This document shows positions 9,680 to 19,181 of a stretch of 64,000 bases of DNA, one piece after another. The notes beneath the pieces were generated by a model. The model made no database searches. It was not told where the DNA came from and saw only the letters and a program-made list of their open reading frames with translations. A program made the translations under genes and the position numbers. Origin of the DNA: Candidatus Tokpelaia sp. JSC161 (GTDB lineage: Bacteria; Pseudomonadota; Alphaproteobacteria; Rhizobiales; Rhizobiaceae); the NCBI GenBank assembly GCA_003331105.1, contig QEND01000001.1, positions 124,001-188,000 of the forward strand. Direction: 5' to 3'. Position 1 is the first letter of the stretch. Every line of letters begins with the position of its first letter.

Positions 9680-10015
9680 TTACGGCATGATAGGATTAGA
9701 TATCCATATTTCTTCAAGGTTGTAAAAAGAACGTCTTTCTGGATGGAGAATATGGACAATGAGATCCCCAGTGTCTATTAAGATCCATGTGTCATGAGTA
9801 TATCCTTCAATTTGAATATTCTGGTATCCAAATTTTTTGAGATGTTTTAAAAGGTGATCTGCAATAGCCTTGATATGACGCTGTGAGCGTCCAGAAGCGA
9901 TAATGATAAAATCACAAAGAGTTGATTGTTGTTGAAGATTCTTGAATCTTATTTCTTCTGCTTTAGCAGATTCAAGGGTTTTTAGAATTTCTTTAAGTTG
10001 TTTCATGCAAGGCAT
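9680..10015 (-). CDS. rsfS: Ribosomal silencing factor RsfS
   Basis: A 111-residue protein that binds uL14 on the large subunit and blocks subunit joining during starvation. The family core is complete: KAEEIRFKNL, CDFIIIASGRSQRHIKAIADHL and GYTHDTWILIDTGDLIVHI, ending with the typical FYNLEEIW. The ORF overlaps the end of nadD by 23 bases; a second Met at residue 4 would shorten this. The nadD-rsfS pair with proA and proB upstream is the standard rhizobial order. Confidence 0.95.
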   Translation of the reverse strand: MPCMKQLKEILKTLESAKAEEIRFKNLQQQSTLCDFIIIASGRSQRHIKAIADHLLKHLKKFGYQNIQIEGYTHDTWILIDTGDLIVHILHPERRSFYNLEEIWISNPIMP

Positions 10016-10670
10016 CTTCGGATCTTTTTCTTGATTGATTCACTTCTTTGATCGACTTTTCTCGTAATGTTGTTGAGGATTGAGATGAACGGTGACCGTG
10101 AATAAAGGTCCAGACTGGAGCTACTTTCGAAGAAAGTAAAGCCGCTAGGTTTTCTTGAATACGAAAATCTGCGAAAGTTCTCGCCATTTTTGATGATTGT
10201 TCTGCCTTAGTAAATCCAGGTCTGTCTACTATAGCGATTGGGAGGCTATGGACTATCTTACGCCATTCTTGCCAGTGATGAAAGGTTGCTAAGTTATCCG
10301 CTCCCATGATCCATATAAAATGTACGCCTGTGTTATATTTGAGAATGCTCTGAATGGTTTCAGCTGAATAGCGTGTCTGAATCTCTTGTTCAAATCCTGT
10401 TATGCAAATACGGGGATTATATACTAATGTTTTACTTGCAGCCAAGCGTTTTTCAAGGGGAGCAAGTATATTTGAGTTTTTTAATGGATTTTGTGGTGTT
10501 ACCATCCACCAGATACGATCCAGCTTTAGACGTCTAAGAGCTGTATAGGCAACTAAGGCATGGCCTTCATGAGGTGGATTAAATGAGCCACCAAATAAGC
10601 CGATGGCCATTCCTTTTTCAGCATATGGCATATGATGATATCGGTATTTTTTGATGTTTTCTACAGTCAC
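9993..10670 (-). CDS. nadD: Nicotinate-nucleotide adenylyltransferase NadD
   Basis: Transfers AMP from ATP to nicotinic acid mononucleotide in NAD synthesis. In 225 residues it shows the nucleotidyltransferase signature [14 protein letters not shown] (T/HxGH type), [11 protein letters not shown], and [17 protein letters not shown], which is diagnostic for NadD, and a [14 protein letters not shown]-terminal ISSTxxR-like motif. The start is GTG and shares bases with the proA stop (GTGA overlap), implying translational coupling. Residues about 14-20 ([11 protein letters not shown]) align with the usual N-terminus of relatives. Confidence 0.95.
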   Translation of the reverse strand: MTVENIKKYRYHHMPYAEKGMAIGLFGGSFNPPHEGHALVAYTALRRLKLDRIWWMVTPQNPLKNSNILAPLEKRLAASKTLVYNPRICITGFEQEIQTRYSAETIQSILKYNTGVHFIWIMGADNLATFHHWQEWRKIVHSLPIAIVDRPGFTKAEQSSKMARTFADFRIQENLAALLSSKVAPVWTFIHGHRSSQSSTTLREKSIKEVNQSRKRSEDALHETT

Positions 10671-11938
10671 TGTCGGATTTGTCCGTTTCCATGAATGCAG
10701 TATTTAAATGTAGTTAATTGTTCAATTCCGATTGGTCCTCTCGCATGGATATGACCTGTAGCAATTCCAATTTCAGACCCGAATCCGAACTCACCTCCAT
10801 CTGCAAATTGTGTGGAAGCATTATGTAGGAGAATAGCAGAATCGATGCGATGAAAGAATTTTTGAACGGCCTGTAAATCATTTGCAATGATTGCTTCTGT
10901 ATGATGGGAAGAATAGTAATTGATATGCTCGATAGCTTCGTCTACGCCATTGACAAGTTTTACTGAAATGATAGCATCAAGATATTCTGTATGCCAGTCT
11001 TCTTCTTTTGCTTGAGAAGCCTTAGGGAATAAGAGTTGCACTTCTTGTGTTGCGCGTATTTCACAACCATATTGGGTGAGTGTATTAAGAATGGGGATGA
11101 GATGTTGTGCTTTGTTTTTTCGATCAACAAGAAGTGTTTCTGCTGCACCACATATTCCAGTCCTGCGCATTTTTGCATTAGCGACTACGCGACAGGCAAT
11201 TTCTTGATCTGCTGATTGATCAACATAGATATGGCAGAGTCCTTCTAGGTGAGCAAAAACAGGGATTTTTGCATCACTGTGTACACGTGCTACAAGTTTT
11301 TTGCCTCCACGTGGTATAATGACATCTATTGTACCTTTTAATCCTTTAAGCATTTCTCCAACGGCTGCGCGATCTGTTGTTTTGACTATTTGGATCAGAT
11401 CCTGTGGCAAGCCTACAGATAGAAGTCCCTGGACAATCGCTGAATGAAGAGCCAAACAAGAGTGAATAGAATTTGAACCGCAACGTAATATGACAGCATT
11501 TCCTGATTTCAGACAAAGAGCTGCAGCATCTGTAGTGACATTAGGTCGGCTTTCATAAATAACTCCTATGACCCCTAAGGGAGTTCTAATTTTATCAATC
11601 TGTAACCCGTTTGGGCGATTCCATGTCTTGATAAGAGAACCAACTGGATCCGGTAGATGGGCAATAAGGAGTAAGCTATCGACTAGATTTTGAATTCTAT
11701 TGTTATCCAATAAGAGTCGATCGATCATTGAAGGACTGATTCCAGTTTTTTTAGCTTGTGTCATATCAATGCTATTTTTCTCTAGTATGATATCTCTGGA
11801 TTCTTGAATCCTTGTTGCTATTTCCTCTATAGCACGAATTTTGAGGATAGAGTCGGTAGTAGAAAGAATATGTTGTGCATGGCGAGCGCGTGTTCCCATT
11901 GCTATCATATCTGTTACGATTAAATTTTTCTGTTCCAT
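10667..11938 (-). CDS. proA: Glutamate-5-semialdehyde dehydrogenase ProA (gamma-glutamyl phosphate reductase)
   Basis: Second step of proline synthesis: NADPH reduction of gamma-glutamyl phosphate. About 423 residues from ATG 11938, which follows an AGAAGG Shine-Dalgarno at good spacing; an earlier ATG at 11956 adds six residues. Family marks are [35 protein letters not shown], the catalytic Cys region [13 protein letters not shown], and [19 protein letters not shown]. It lies downstream of proB with a 110-base gap and is coupled to nadD. With proB here and proC at 56.1 kb, the glutamate-to-proline route is complete in this window. Confidence 0.96.
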   Translation of the reverse strand: MEQKNLIVTDMIAMGTRARHAQHILSTTDSILKIRAIEEIATRIQESRDIILEKNSIDMTQAKKTGISPSMIDRLLLDNNRIQNLVDSLLLIAHLPDPVGSLIKTWNRPNGLQIDKIRTPLGVIGVIYESRPNVTTDAAALCLKSGNAVILRCGSNSIHSCLALHSAIVQGLLSVGLPQDLIQIVKTTDRAAVGEMLKGLKGTIDVIIPRGGKKLVARVHSDAKIPVFAHLEGLCHIYVDQSADQEIACRVVANAKMRRTGICGAAETLLVDRKNKAQHLIPILNTLTQYGCEIRATQEVQLLFPKASQAKEEDWHTEYLDAIISVKLVNGVDEAIEHINYYSSHHTEAIIANDLQAVQKFFHRIDSAILLHNASTQFADGGEFGFGSEIGIATGHIHARGPIGIEQLTTFKYCIHGNGQIRQ

Positions 11939-12048
11939 AAAGCCTTCTCTGACCATTGTTTTCTATTTTAGATTATTGCAAATTTTGTATTTTTTTTAAC
12001 TGTTTGACTATTGAAGATTCTTTGGAAAAAGATTGTATGGTTTTTCTC

Positions 12049-13179
12049 TCATACAGAGTTCCACATGACCATATCATTACGATGAATCAGAGGTGTACGT
12101 GTAGTATAGCCAAGAAGGGTAGATAGCGTATGACTTTTGCATCCAGCAATTTTACGTGTTTCAAGGGCATTATATCCTACAAGACCTCTGGCAATTTCAT
12201 GCCTGTCTTGATCAATGATAGCGACTGTATCTCCTCTGAGAAAATGTCCTTCTACTAAAATGACACCTGCTGCGAGTAGTGATTTTCCTGACAGCAGGGC
12301 TGTTAGAGCCCCTTGATCAATCATTACTTTTCCAGCTGGATCAAGGTGACCCGAAATCCATTTTTTCCATGCGTTCATCGGTTTTTTGCTCGCGCAGAAA
12401 AAGCTTACTGGGTTACCGTTATCAATTGCTTGAAGCGGGTTAAATCTTTTCCCGGATGTGATTAACATTGCTGTTCCTGCGTTTGTTGCTATTTTTCCTG
12501 CATCAATCTTTGTTTTCATCCCTCCAGAAGAAATGTTTGATGGGCTAACACAAGCCATTTTTTCAATGTCTGGCGTAATTTTTGTTATAAGAGGAATTAA
12601 TGTTGCATTGGCTGCTTGATCTGGTGGTAGTGTATAAAGACCATCAATATCAGATAAAAGAATCAGAAGATCGGCTCCTATCATTGTTGCTATACGAGCA
12701 GCAAGACGGTCGTTATCACCATAACGGATTGCATTTGGGGAAACGGTATCATTTTCATTAATGATAGGAATGACATCAAAGGTAATTAATTTTTTGATGG
12801 TAGCCCGTGCGTTTAGATATCTTTCTCTTTCTTCTGTATCAGCAAGAGTCAATAAAATTTGTCCAGTACGTACCCCATAAGGGCTTAAATAATTAGAATA
12901 GGCCCGGGCAAGTTCAATTTGACCTACAGAAGCGCAACTTTGTCTTTCCCGTAAAGTCAATGCTTGAGAAGGGTAAGAAAGTAAGGCTCTTCCTAGAGCA
13001 GTAGCGCCAGATGAAACAAGAAGAATTTCTGTTTTTGTTTTTTGTAAGGCTGCGATATCGTAGGCAAGGCTATGAAGCCATTGACTTCGTAATCCGGTTT
13101 TTTGATTGACTAATAATGCTGAACCAATTTTTATGACAATACGACGATAGCTGCTAAGCTTACGCAAATGAACTGCCAT
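12049..13179 (-). CDS. proB: Glutamate 5-kinase ProB with C-terminal PUA domain
   Basis: First step of proline synthesis, phosphorylating glutamate with ATP. In 376 residues the amino-acid kinase domain (residues about 10-260) has [46 protein letters not shown] and [12 protein letters not shown], and is followed by a PUA domain (about 280-370, ending [10 protein letters not shown]). A GAGGGAGAG Shine-Dalgarno precedes the ATG. It lies 32 bases after obg and before proA. The kinase is usually feedback-inhibited by proline; nothing in the sequence argues otherwise. Confidence 0.96.
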   Translation of the reverse strand: MAVHLRKLSSYRRIVIKIGSALLVNQKTGLRSQWLHSLAYDIAALQKTKTEILLVSSGATALGRALLSYPSQALTLRERQSCASVGQIELARAYSNYLSPYGVRTGQILLTLADTEERERYLNARATIKKLITFDVIPIINENDTVSPNAIRYGDNDRLAARIATMIGADLLILLSDIDGLYTLPPDQAANATLIPLITKITPDIEKMACVSPSNISSGGMKTKIDAGKIATNAGTAMLITSGKRFNPLQAIDNGNPVSFFCASKKPMNAWKKWISGHLDPAGKVMIDQGALTALLSGKSLLAAGVILVEGHFLRGDTVAIIDQDRHEIARGLVGYNALETRKIAGCKSHTLSTLLGYTTRTPLIHRNDMVMWNSV

Positions 13180-13211
13180 GAAGTCTCTCCCTCAAGCCTT
13201 TTTATTTTAAT

Positions 13212-14204
13212 CTAATAATGTTCAATTTTTTTCTGAGCTGCTGCAGATAATATTTCATTGATTCCTTTGTTTGTGATAGCGGATAGTAAAAAAATTTTTG
13301 CTTTGCTTTTTTTTTCAAGTAGATAGACTTTTTCGATTGTTTCTTTTTTACTTATTGTATCGCATTGGGATAAAGCGATGATTTCTTGTTTTTTAGAAAG
13401 TTGATGTCCATATGCGTTTATTTCAGTGCGAACGATTTGATATGCTCTAACGACATCATTTTCTTTTGCGGAAATCAGGTGTAATAATACATTTGTCCGT
13501 TCAATGTGACCAAGAAAACGGTCCCCTATTCCAAGTCCTTTGTGAGAGCCTTCAATTAATCCTGGTATATCTGCTAAAATAAGTTCACTATCGTTTATAT
13601 AGGCAATTCCTAGATTAGGGTATAAAGTAGTAAAAGGATATGCTGCTATTTTGGGTTTGGCTGGAGTTGCTTTCGAAAGAAAGGTTGACTTTCCGGCATT
13701 TGGAAGACCAATGAGTCCGATATCAGCAATGAGTTTCAGACGCAACCAGATAACACGCTGTTCTCCTTCTTGTCCTGGGTTAGCTCTTCTAGAGTTTCTA
13801 TTGATTGATGTAGTAAAATGCAGATTTCCAAATCCTCCGTTCCCACCTTTAGTCAAACGATAAGATTCCCCAAAAGATTTGAGATCACATATAAGGGTTT
13901 TATTATCTTCTTCAAAAATTTGGGTTCCAATGGGTACTTTGATGATTGTATCTTCTCCCTTTGCTCCTGTACGGTGACGTCCTGCGCCATGCATCCCGTT
14001 TTTTGCATAAAAATGGGGCTGGTAACGATAATCGATGAGGGTATTTAGACCATTTATAACTTGAGCAAAGACATCTCCACCACGTCCTCCATTTCCACCA
14101 TCTGGTCCGCCAAACTCAAGAAATTTCTCGCGACGAAAAGAGACAGCTCCCGCCCCGCCTTTCCCAGAGTAGATATAGATTTTTGCTTGATCAAGAAATT
14201 TCAT
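13212..14204 (-). CDS. obgE: GTPase Obg/CgtA
   Basis: Ribosome-associated GTPase acting in late 50S assembly and stress control. From ATG 14204 it is 330 residues. The glycine-rich Obg fold lies at residues 1-160 ([27 protein letters not shown]). The G domain has GLPNAGKST (G1), the switch region [17 protein letters not shown] (G3) and an SQCD in place of the canonical NKxD (G4). The ORF opens at 14276, but the first 24 residues lack family similarity, while [11 protein letters not shown] is the standard start. In rhizobia rplU and rpmA lie upstream; here the upstream 500 bases hold no gene. Confidence 0.95.
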   Translation of the reverse strand: MKFLDQAKIYIYSGKGGAGAVSFRREKFLEFGGPDGGNGGRGGDVFAQVINGLNTLIDYRYQPHFYAKNGMHGAGRHRTGAKGEDTIIKVPIGTQIFEEDNKTLICDLKSFGESYRLTKGGNGGFGNLHFTTSINRNSRRANPGQEGEQRVIWLRLKLIADIGLIGLPNAGKSTFLSKATPAKPKIAAYPFTTLYPNLGIAYINDSELILADIPGLIEGSHKGLGIGDRFLGHIERTNVLLHLISAKENDVVRAYQIVRTEINAYGHQLSKKQEIIALSQCDTISKKETIEKVYLLEKKSKAKIFLLSAITNKGINEILSAAAQKKIEHY

Positions 14205-14276
14205 GTCTCTACTCTTTTGTGTTTGAGGAACCAAGGCTCTATTTATGCCGTGGGGCATCATTGTCTGCTTGATCAC

Positions 14277-14768
14277 TTTGAGGCCAAAGTAATAGCATAG
14301 CTTTCAGAAAGGGCAGCCGTTTTTTTTACCCTCATTTTTTGATGATGGCAATTTTTTTCTATATTCTTTATGAGATGTGAGCTTTTTTTCAGAGGTGTTT
14401 CTGGATTTTGTTTAACCCATAAGAATTGTTTTACAATTTCATCAAGTTCTTTTATTTATTATGGAAGCATGCATCGAAGTAGCTCAGTCAGAACGATTTG
14501 TTTACAAAATCATGTATCCTTTTGTGTGTTTACTGAAAGTGTGAATCCTTATTTCGTTGATTCTAGCCATCAAAATGGTTTGTAGCGGCTCGTCGTGCAG
14601 ATTTCAATTTTTTTTGCAAGGCTCATCATTTTTTGAATCTGGAGTAAGTAGATGCTAGTGACTTTTTCAACAAAATCCTTTATCTCTATTGATCTTGATA
14701 ACTGTCATTTTTCTTTTGAAGAAAAGAAGCTTTTATAAAGTCTTGAAGGATATAGGAAAGGCTGAGAA
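14277..14768. other. Gene-poor intergenic stretch between obg and the pcm-like gene
   Basis: About 490 bases (560 counting from the preferred obg start). I read all six frames: short open frames exist, the longest 71 codons at 14370-14585 on the plus strand, but none has a recognisable motif, and the minus strand is broken by many stops. In relatives a GNAT gene and rpmA/rplU precede obg, so this may be a decayed gene, but I could not align it to one. It must contain the divergent promoters of obg and the downstream plus-strand gene. Confidence 0.5.
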
Positions 14769-15431
14769 GTGGCTGTGAATTTTTTAGACATGCGTAAAAA
14801 GATGCTTGATAATCAAATTCGAACGTTTGGTGTTACACAGTATTCTATCTTATCTGCATTTCTATCTATTCCTCGTGAGGATTTTCTCCCATTGAATTTG
14901 AGAAGTCTGGCGTATACTGATGAGCATCTTCTTTTAGATGAATGCGATTTTCGTTTTAGTATGGCACCTGCACCTCTTGCTAAGCTTATCCAGCTTGCAA
15001 ATATCCAAAAAGAGGATTGTGTGTTAGATATTGGAAGTAATATAGGCTATGCTGCAGCTATTTTGGGGTATATTAGTAAGTCTGTCACTGCTATTGAAAG
15101 TGAACAGGCATTAGTCTTATTAGCAGAAAAAAATTTATCGCCAGATGTCTATAGGAATGTTAGTCTTGTCATGGGAGCCTTGGAATTAGGATATATCAAG
15201 CAGGCGCCTTATGATGTTATTTTGATTGAGGGGTCTGTGGATTTTATTCCTGAAATTCTTTTCGAGCAGATGGGTGATGGGGGAAGGCTGGTTGCTGTTG
15301 AAGGACAAGGGAATGCTGGGAAAGCTAATATTTATCTTCGGAAAGATGATGCTATTTCTGTGCAATATTGTTTTAATCTTGCAGTAAAACCTTTACCTAA
15401 TTTTCTTAAGAAGGATTTTTTTACTTTTTAG
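14769..15431 (+). CDS. Protein-L-isoaspartate O-methyltransferase family protein (PCM-like)
   Basis: A 220-residue Rossmann-fold methyltransferase of the rhizobial PCM-like group. The family would methylate isoaspartyl residues in damaged proteins, though this subgroup is not proven to. Visible marks are MLDNQIRTFGVT, LSIPREDFLP and AYTDEHL in the substrate region, the MAPAPLAKLIQL stretch and VLDIGSNIGYAAAIL as motif I. Motif I is usually G-x-G-x-G (VGCGTGY); here it is GSNIG, so SAM binding may be altered. The ending AVKPLPNF matches relatives. Start is GTG, with a second Met at residue 8. In rhizobia this gene is followed by tolC, popZ and valS; tolC is missing here. Confidence 0.8.
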   Translation: MAVNFLDMRKKMLDNQIRTFGVTQYSILSAFLSIPREDFLPLNLRSLAYTDEHLLLDECDFRFSMAPAPLAKLIQLANIQKEDCVLDIGSNIGYAAAILGYISKSVTAIESEQALVLLAEKNLSPDVYRNVSLVMGALELGYIKQAPYDVILIEGSVDFIPEILFEQMGDGGRLVAVEGQGNAGKANIYLRKDDAISVQYCFNLAVKPLPNFLKKDFFTF

Positions 15432-15849
15432 TAATTTTCTTAGAGAAGATTATACTCAGAGAATGGATAAGAATTCGCTTATGAGATGAGATCTTGGATC
15501 TATGGGATAGATTCTTATAGTTTCAGCATTTGTTCGTGCTCTTAAAAAGCTTAGCATGCTGTGAGATTTTAGATGCGTGAGCCCGTTTAAACCTAAAGTC
15601 GTAAAGCACAAGCACAAGCACAGGGTGTGCATGTCGGAAATTGTTCTGATGTGATACAGCTTCTTTTCGTTTGTTTCTTTTTTTGACTTTTTTTCTTTTA
15701 GAAATTTACGTTTTTCTTTTTGTATTCACATGGAGTGATATATAGATTAGGAGGTGGAAAATAAGATTTTTATCTTGTTTGAAAGAATGGAAGAGACTGC
15801 TTTTTTCATCGGATGAGCAGGACGTGCTTTGGAAGGGAGTGTCGGTTTT
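15432..15849. other. Gene-poor stretch between the pcm-like gene and popZ
   Basis: Roughly 400 bases with no supportable gene. Rhizobia usually have tolC here; I see no TolC-like translation. A short CACAAG repeat lies near 15608. A strong Shine-Dalgarno TAGGAGGTGG at 15748-15757 has no ATG, GTG or TTG at normal spacing. Further on, ATG 15787 opens MEETAFFIG and then stops at 15814-15816, in frame with popZ. This looks like the decayed 5' end of popZ. Confidence 0.55.
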
Positions 15850-16299
15850 ATGAGAGATGATGCAAAAAATACCTTGCTACGTCGGACAAATGTCAGTCAT
15901 GATTTGTCTGTGAATACAAAAGATGAGATTCCGAAGACGGGAGAAGAACCCGTGCAGGAAGCGATGAATGCTCTTGCAGAACGTATTGGGTTACGTAAGT
16001 CTCTATCTGAGGGAAATCTTTCACAATCTTATTCTGATTCTGAGGAAGAGGCTGAATCTTCTTTTATAGTAACTGAACAGCATGGTGCTGTTAAAGAAGA
16101 TTCATTGAGATCGGAGAGTTCAATCAAAAAAGAGAGTGCCGGGGGCTCCGCTAAAGGTTTTTATAACGATGTTGAGCGTTCTGTTGAACAGTTTTTACGC
16201 CCTTATATTGCGCAATGGCTTGATGAACATTTTCGTGATTTGTTTGAAAGAATATTACGTGAAGAAATTCAACGTCTTATAAAAAATTTACGATATTAA
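15850..16299 (+). CDS. popZ: PopZ-like polar organizing protein (DUF2497), N-terminus apparently lost
   Basis: The C-terminal 40 residues (ERSVEQFLRPYIAQWLDEHF, then LFERILREEIQRLIKN) are the oligomerisation region of PopZ/DUF2497, which forms polar matrices that anchor chromosome origins in alphaproteobacteria. The middle is acidic, Ser/Glu-rich and disordered, as in the family. Relatives begin with a conserved helix, (S)MEEILASIRRII, that recruits partner proteins. It is absent from the readable frame, and a possible remnant upstream is interrupted by an in-frame TGA at 15814-15816. Start taken as ATG 15850 with AAGGGA upstream; TTG 15829 would add seven residues. It sits before valS as in rhizobia. 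It is either a shortened PopZ or an early pseudogene. Confidence 0.72.
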   Translation: MRDDAKNTLLRRTNVSHDLSVNTKDEIPKTGEEPVQEAMNALAERIGLRKSLSEGNLSQSYSDSEEEAESSFIVTEQHGAVKEDSLRSESSIKKESAGGSAKGFYNDVERSVEQFLRPYIAQWLDEHFRDLFERILREEIQRLIKNLRY

Positions 16300-16376
16300 T
16301 TTGATATTTTTATTAGCTAACAGATGATTTTAAGTCATAGGTGTCATTTTTTGACATGCATGTAGGGTATAGGAAG

Positions 16377-19097
16377 ATGCTCGAAAAAACGTATGATCCA
16401 AATGATACAGAGCGGCGTATTGCTGTTGCCTGGGAGAAGGCAGGTGTTTTCCGTGCTGGGGCAGGAGCTGATGCTAGAGCTGAGACATTTTCTATTGTGA
16501 TCCCTCCTCCTAATGTGACAGGCTCATTGCATATGGGTCATGCCCTTAATAATACAATTCAGGATATTCTCATACGATTTGAGCGGATGCGTGGCAAGAA
16601 TGTTTTATGGCAACCTGGGATGGATCATGCTGGGATAGCGACGCAAATGGTTGTGGAGCGTAAGCTTTATGAAAAGAAGCAAAGCCGTAAGGAAATGGGG
16701 AGGAAGAAGTTTATTCAGTGTGTTTGGAACTGGTGTCATGATTCGGGAGCTATCATTGCTAATCAGTTACGGAGGCTTGGGATTTCATGCGATTGGTCTC
16801 GTGAACGTTTTACAATGGATGAAAGGTTTTCTGATGCTGTTCTTGAAGTTTTTGTTAGTTTGTATAAGAAAGGGTTAATTTATAAGGATAAACAGTTGGT
16901 TAATTGGGATCCTAAGCTTTTAACAGCGATTTCAGATCTTGAGGTCGAGCAAAAGGAAATTAAAGGAAATCTTTGGTATTTTCGTTATCCGCTTGAAGGC
17001 GTACTCTTTAATCCACTTGATTCTTCAACTTTTGTTGTCGTTGCTACGACTCGACCTGAAACAATGCTTGGGGATGTGGCTATAGCTGTAAATCCTAATG
17101 ATAGATTACATGCAAAACTGGTTGGAAGACGGGTTATTTTGCCATTCGTTGGTAGAAAGCTTTCCATTATTAGTGATGATTCTGTGGATCCAGAGTCAGG
17201 AAGTGGGCTTGTTAAAATTACACCTGCACATGATTTTAATGATTTTGATATTGGTCGGCGACATAGATTAGCACTGATCAGTGTTTTGGATCGGAAAGCC
17301 GATATTGTTCTTAAAAAAAATTTTGAATTTATGAAAGGGCTAGAAAGGTCTTTTTTATTAAATGAGTTGATTCTTAAGTTAGATGGACAGAATCGCTTTG
17401 TTGGGCGTAAGAAGATTCTAGAAATGATGAAGGAGGCTGGTTATCTTCATGAGATAAAACCATATTCTCATATGGTGCCTCATGGGGATCGTAGTGGGGT
17501 ACCTATAGAGCCTATTTTGACTGATCAGTGGTACATTAATGCAGCTGAATTAGCTAAACCGGCTATTTCGAGTGTGCATGAATGTTCTACAAATTTGATT
17601 CCGAAAGGATGGAAAAAGACATATTTTTATTGGATGGATAATATTAAACCTTGGTGTATTTCTCGTCAGTTGTGGTGGGGGCATCAAATACCAGCTTGGT
17701 ATGGTCCTGATGGAAAAGTTTTTGTTGAAAAAACTGAAAAAGAAGCAGAAGCTGTAGCTCTTCATTATTATGGTCAGAAGATGAGATTGGTCCGAGATCA
17801 AGATGTTCTTGATACATGGTTTTCTTCAGCTCTTTGGCCTTTTGCATCTTTAGGATGGCCGCAAAAAACAGAAGACTTGAATATGTACTATCCAACGAAT
17901 ATTCTTGTCACCGGCTTTGATCTTATTTTTTTCTGGGTTGCTAGAATGATGATGATGAGTCTCCATTTTATGGATCAAGTGCCTTTTCGTACAGTTTTCA
18001 TGCATGCATTAGTCCGTGATAAAAGCGGGGCTAAGATGTCTAAATCTAAGGGCAATGTTGTCGATCCATTGCAATTAATGGATGAATATGGGGCGGATGC
18101 ACTTCGTTTTTCGCTTGTCATGATGGCGGGACAGGGATGTGATCTAAAGGTCGATTCTGCACGAATTGCTGGGTATCGTAACTTTTGTACTAAATTATGG
18201 AACGCTGCGCGTTTTTGTAAAATGAATGCTCCGATGCAGGATTTTGATTTTGTGCCGGAAGAAACACAACTTAATGTCAACAGGTGGGTTTTGACGGAAC
18301 TAACTCGGGTTTCTTCGCATGTTACGGAAAGCATAGCCAGTTATCGTTTTCATGAAGCAGCTACAGCTCTTTATTCTTTTGTTTGGAATACTTTTTGTGA
18401 TTGGTATCTTGAACTCATTAAGCCATTACTTCAGAACTCCTCCCATTCTGATTTGATAGAAATTAAGGGATGTGTTTCTTGGTGCTTAGACAATGTTTAT
18501 AAACTGTTACATCCTTTTATGCCATTTATCACAGAAGATCTATGGGCGATGAGTAAGACAGCAAGATCGGATCTGCTTGCCGTTACAAGGTGGCCTTTAC
18601 TTCATTTTAGGGATGAAGGGGCAGCGGATGATATGAATTGGCTTGTTGAACTCGTGAGTGCTATTCGTTCTTTACGAGGAGATCTGAGTCTTCCAAGTAA
18701 ACTTCAAGTTGTTCTTGTGATTGTAGGTGCAGATGATTTTGATTGCAAGCGTCTTTCTTCTTATCAGTCTATGATTAAGCGTCTTGCTCGTATTGAAAAA
18801 ATTACATTTTTTAATGAGTCCCCGACTTTAGCAGCTCAGATGGTTTTTAGGAATATGATATTGTGCATACCTATTGGTTCCTTGCTGGATGTAGAGGTTG
18901 AACAAGTTAGACTAAGAAGAGAGATTGAAAAAATTTTAAAAAAAATTGCGAAGATAACGGAAAAGCTTTCTAACAATCAATTTATAGAAAAGGCTAAGTC
19001 TGAGATTGTGATGGCTGAACGTAAACGTTTGGAAGAATATCAGATCCTGAAGGAGAGAACAGAGAGGGCCTTAGCTTTTTTTGATTCTAACAATTGA
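16377..19097 (+). CDS. valS: Valyl-tRNA synthetase
   Basis: Charges tRNA-Val. About 906 residues from ATG 16377; the frame extends to a GTG at 16341 but MLEKTYDPNDTE is where family similarity begins. HIGH-type signature is PPNVTGSLHMGHALN, the editing domain carries TTRPETMLGD, and KMSKSKGNVVDP is the KMSKS loop. An anticodon-binding helical domain and a C-terminal coiled coil (VEQVRLRREIEKILKKI onward) complete a class Ia enzyme of normal length. It follows popZ by 77 bases. Confidence 0.97.
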   Translation: MLEKTYDPNDTERRIAVAWEKAGVFRAGAGADARAETFSIVIPPPNVTGSLHMGHALNNTIQDILIRFERMRGKNVLWQPGMDHAGIATQMVVERKLYEKKQSRKEMGRKKFIQCVWNWCHDSGAIIANQLRRLGISCDWSRERFTMDERFSDAVLEVFVSLYKKGLIYKDKQLVNWDPKLLTAISDLEVEQKEIKGNLWYFRYPLEGVLFNPLDSSTFVVVATTRPETMLGDVAIAVNPNDRLHAKLVGRRVILPFVGRKLSIISDDSVDPESGSGLVKITPAHDFNDFDIGRRHRLALISVLDRKADIVLKKNFEFMKGLERSFLLNELILKLDGQNRFVGRKKILEMMKEAGYLHEIKPYSHMVPHGDRSGVPIEPILTDQWYINAAELAKPAISSVHECSTNLIPKGWKKTYFYWMDNIKPWCISRQLWWGHQIPAWYGPDGKVFVEKTEKEAEAVALHYYGQKMRLVRDQDVLDTWFSSALWPFASLGWPQKTEDLNMYYPTNILVTGFDLIFFWVARMMMMSLHFMDQVPFRTVFMHALVRDKSGAKMSKSKGNVVDPLQLMDEYGADALRFSLVMMAGQGCDLKVDSARIAGYRNFCTKLWNAARFCKMNAPMQDFDFVPEETQLNVNRWVLTELTRVSSHVTESIASYRFHEAATALYSFVWNTFCDWYLELIKPLLQNSSHSDLIEIKGCVSWCLDNVYKLLHPFMPFITEDLWAMSKTARSDLLAVTRWPLLHFRDEGAADDMNWLVELVSAIRSLRGDLSLPSKLQVVLVIVGADDFDCKRLSSYQSMIKRLARIEKITFFNESPTLAAQMVFRNMILCIPIGSLLDVEVEQVRLRREIEKILKKIAKITEKLSNNQFIEKAKSEIVMAERKRLEEYQILKERTERALAFFDSNN

Positions 19098-19181
19098 TTT
19101 TTCCCATAAGAACTTAGATTCTTCTCATTTTTTTAAAAATTTAAGATTGATGATTATTTTTTACAAAAAAATGTAGATTGA

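Noticed and set aside
15605..15625. CACAAG tandem repeat as a possible CRISPR-like or VNTR element
   Set aside because: Only about two and a half units, with no spacers and no cas genes anywhere in the window.
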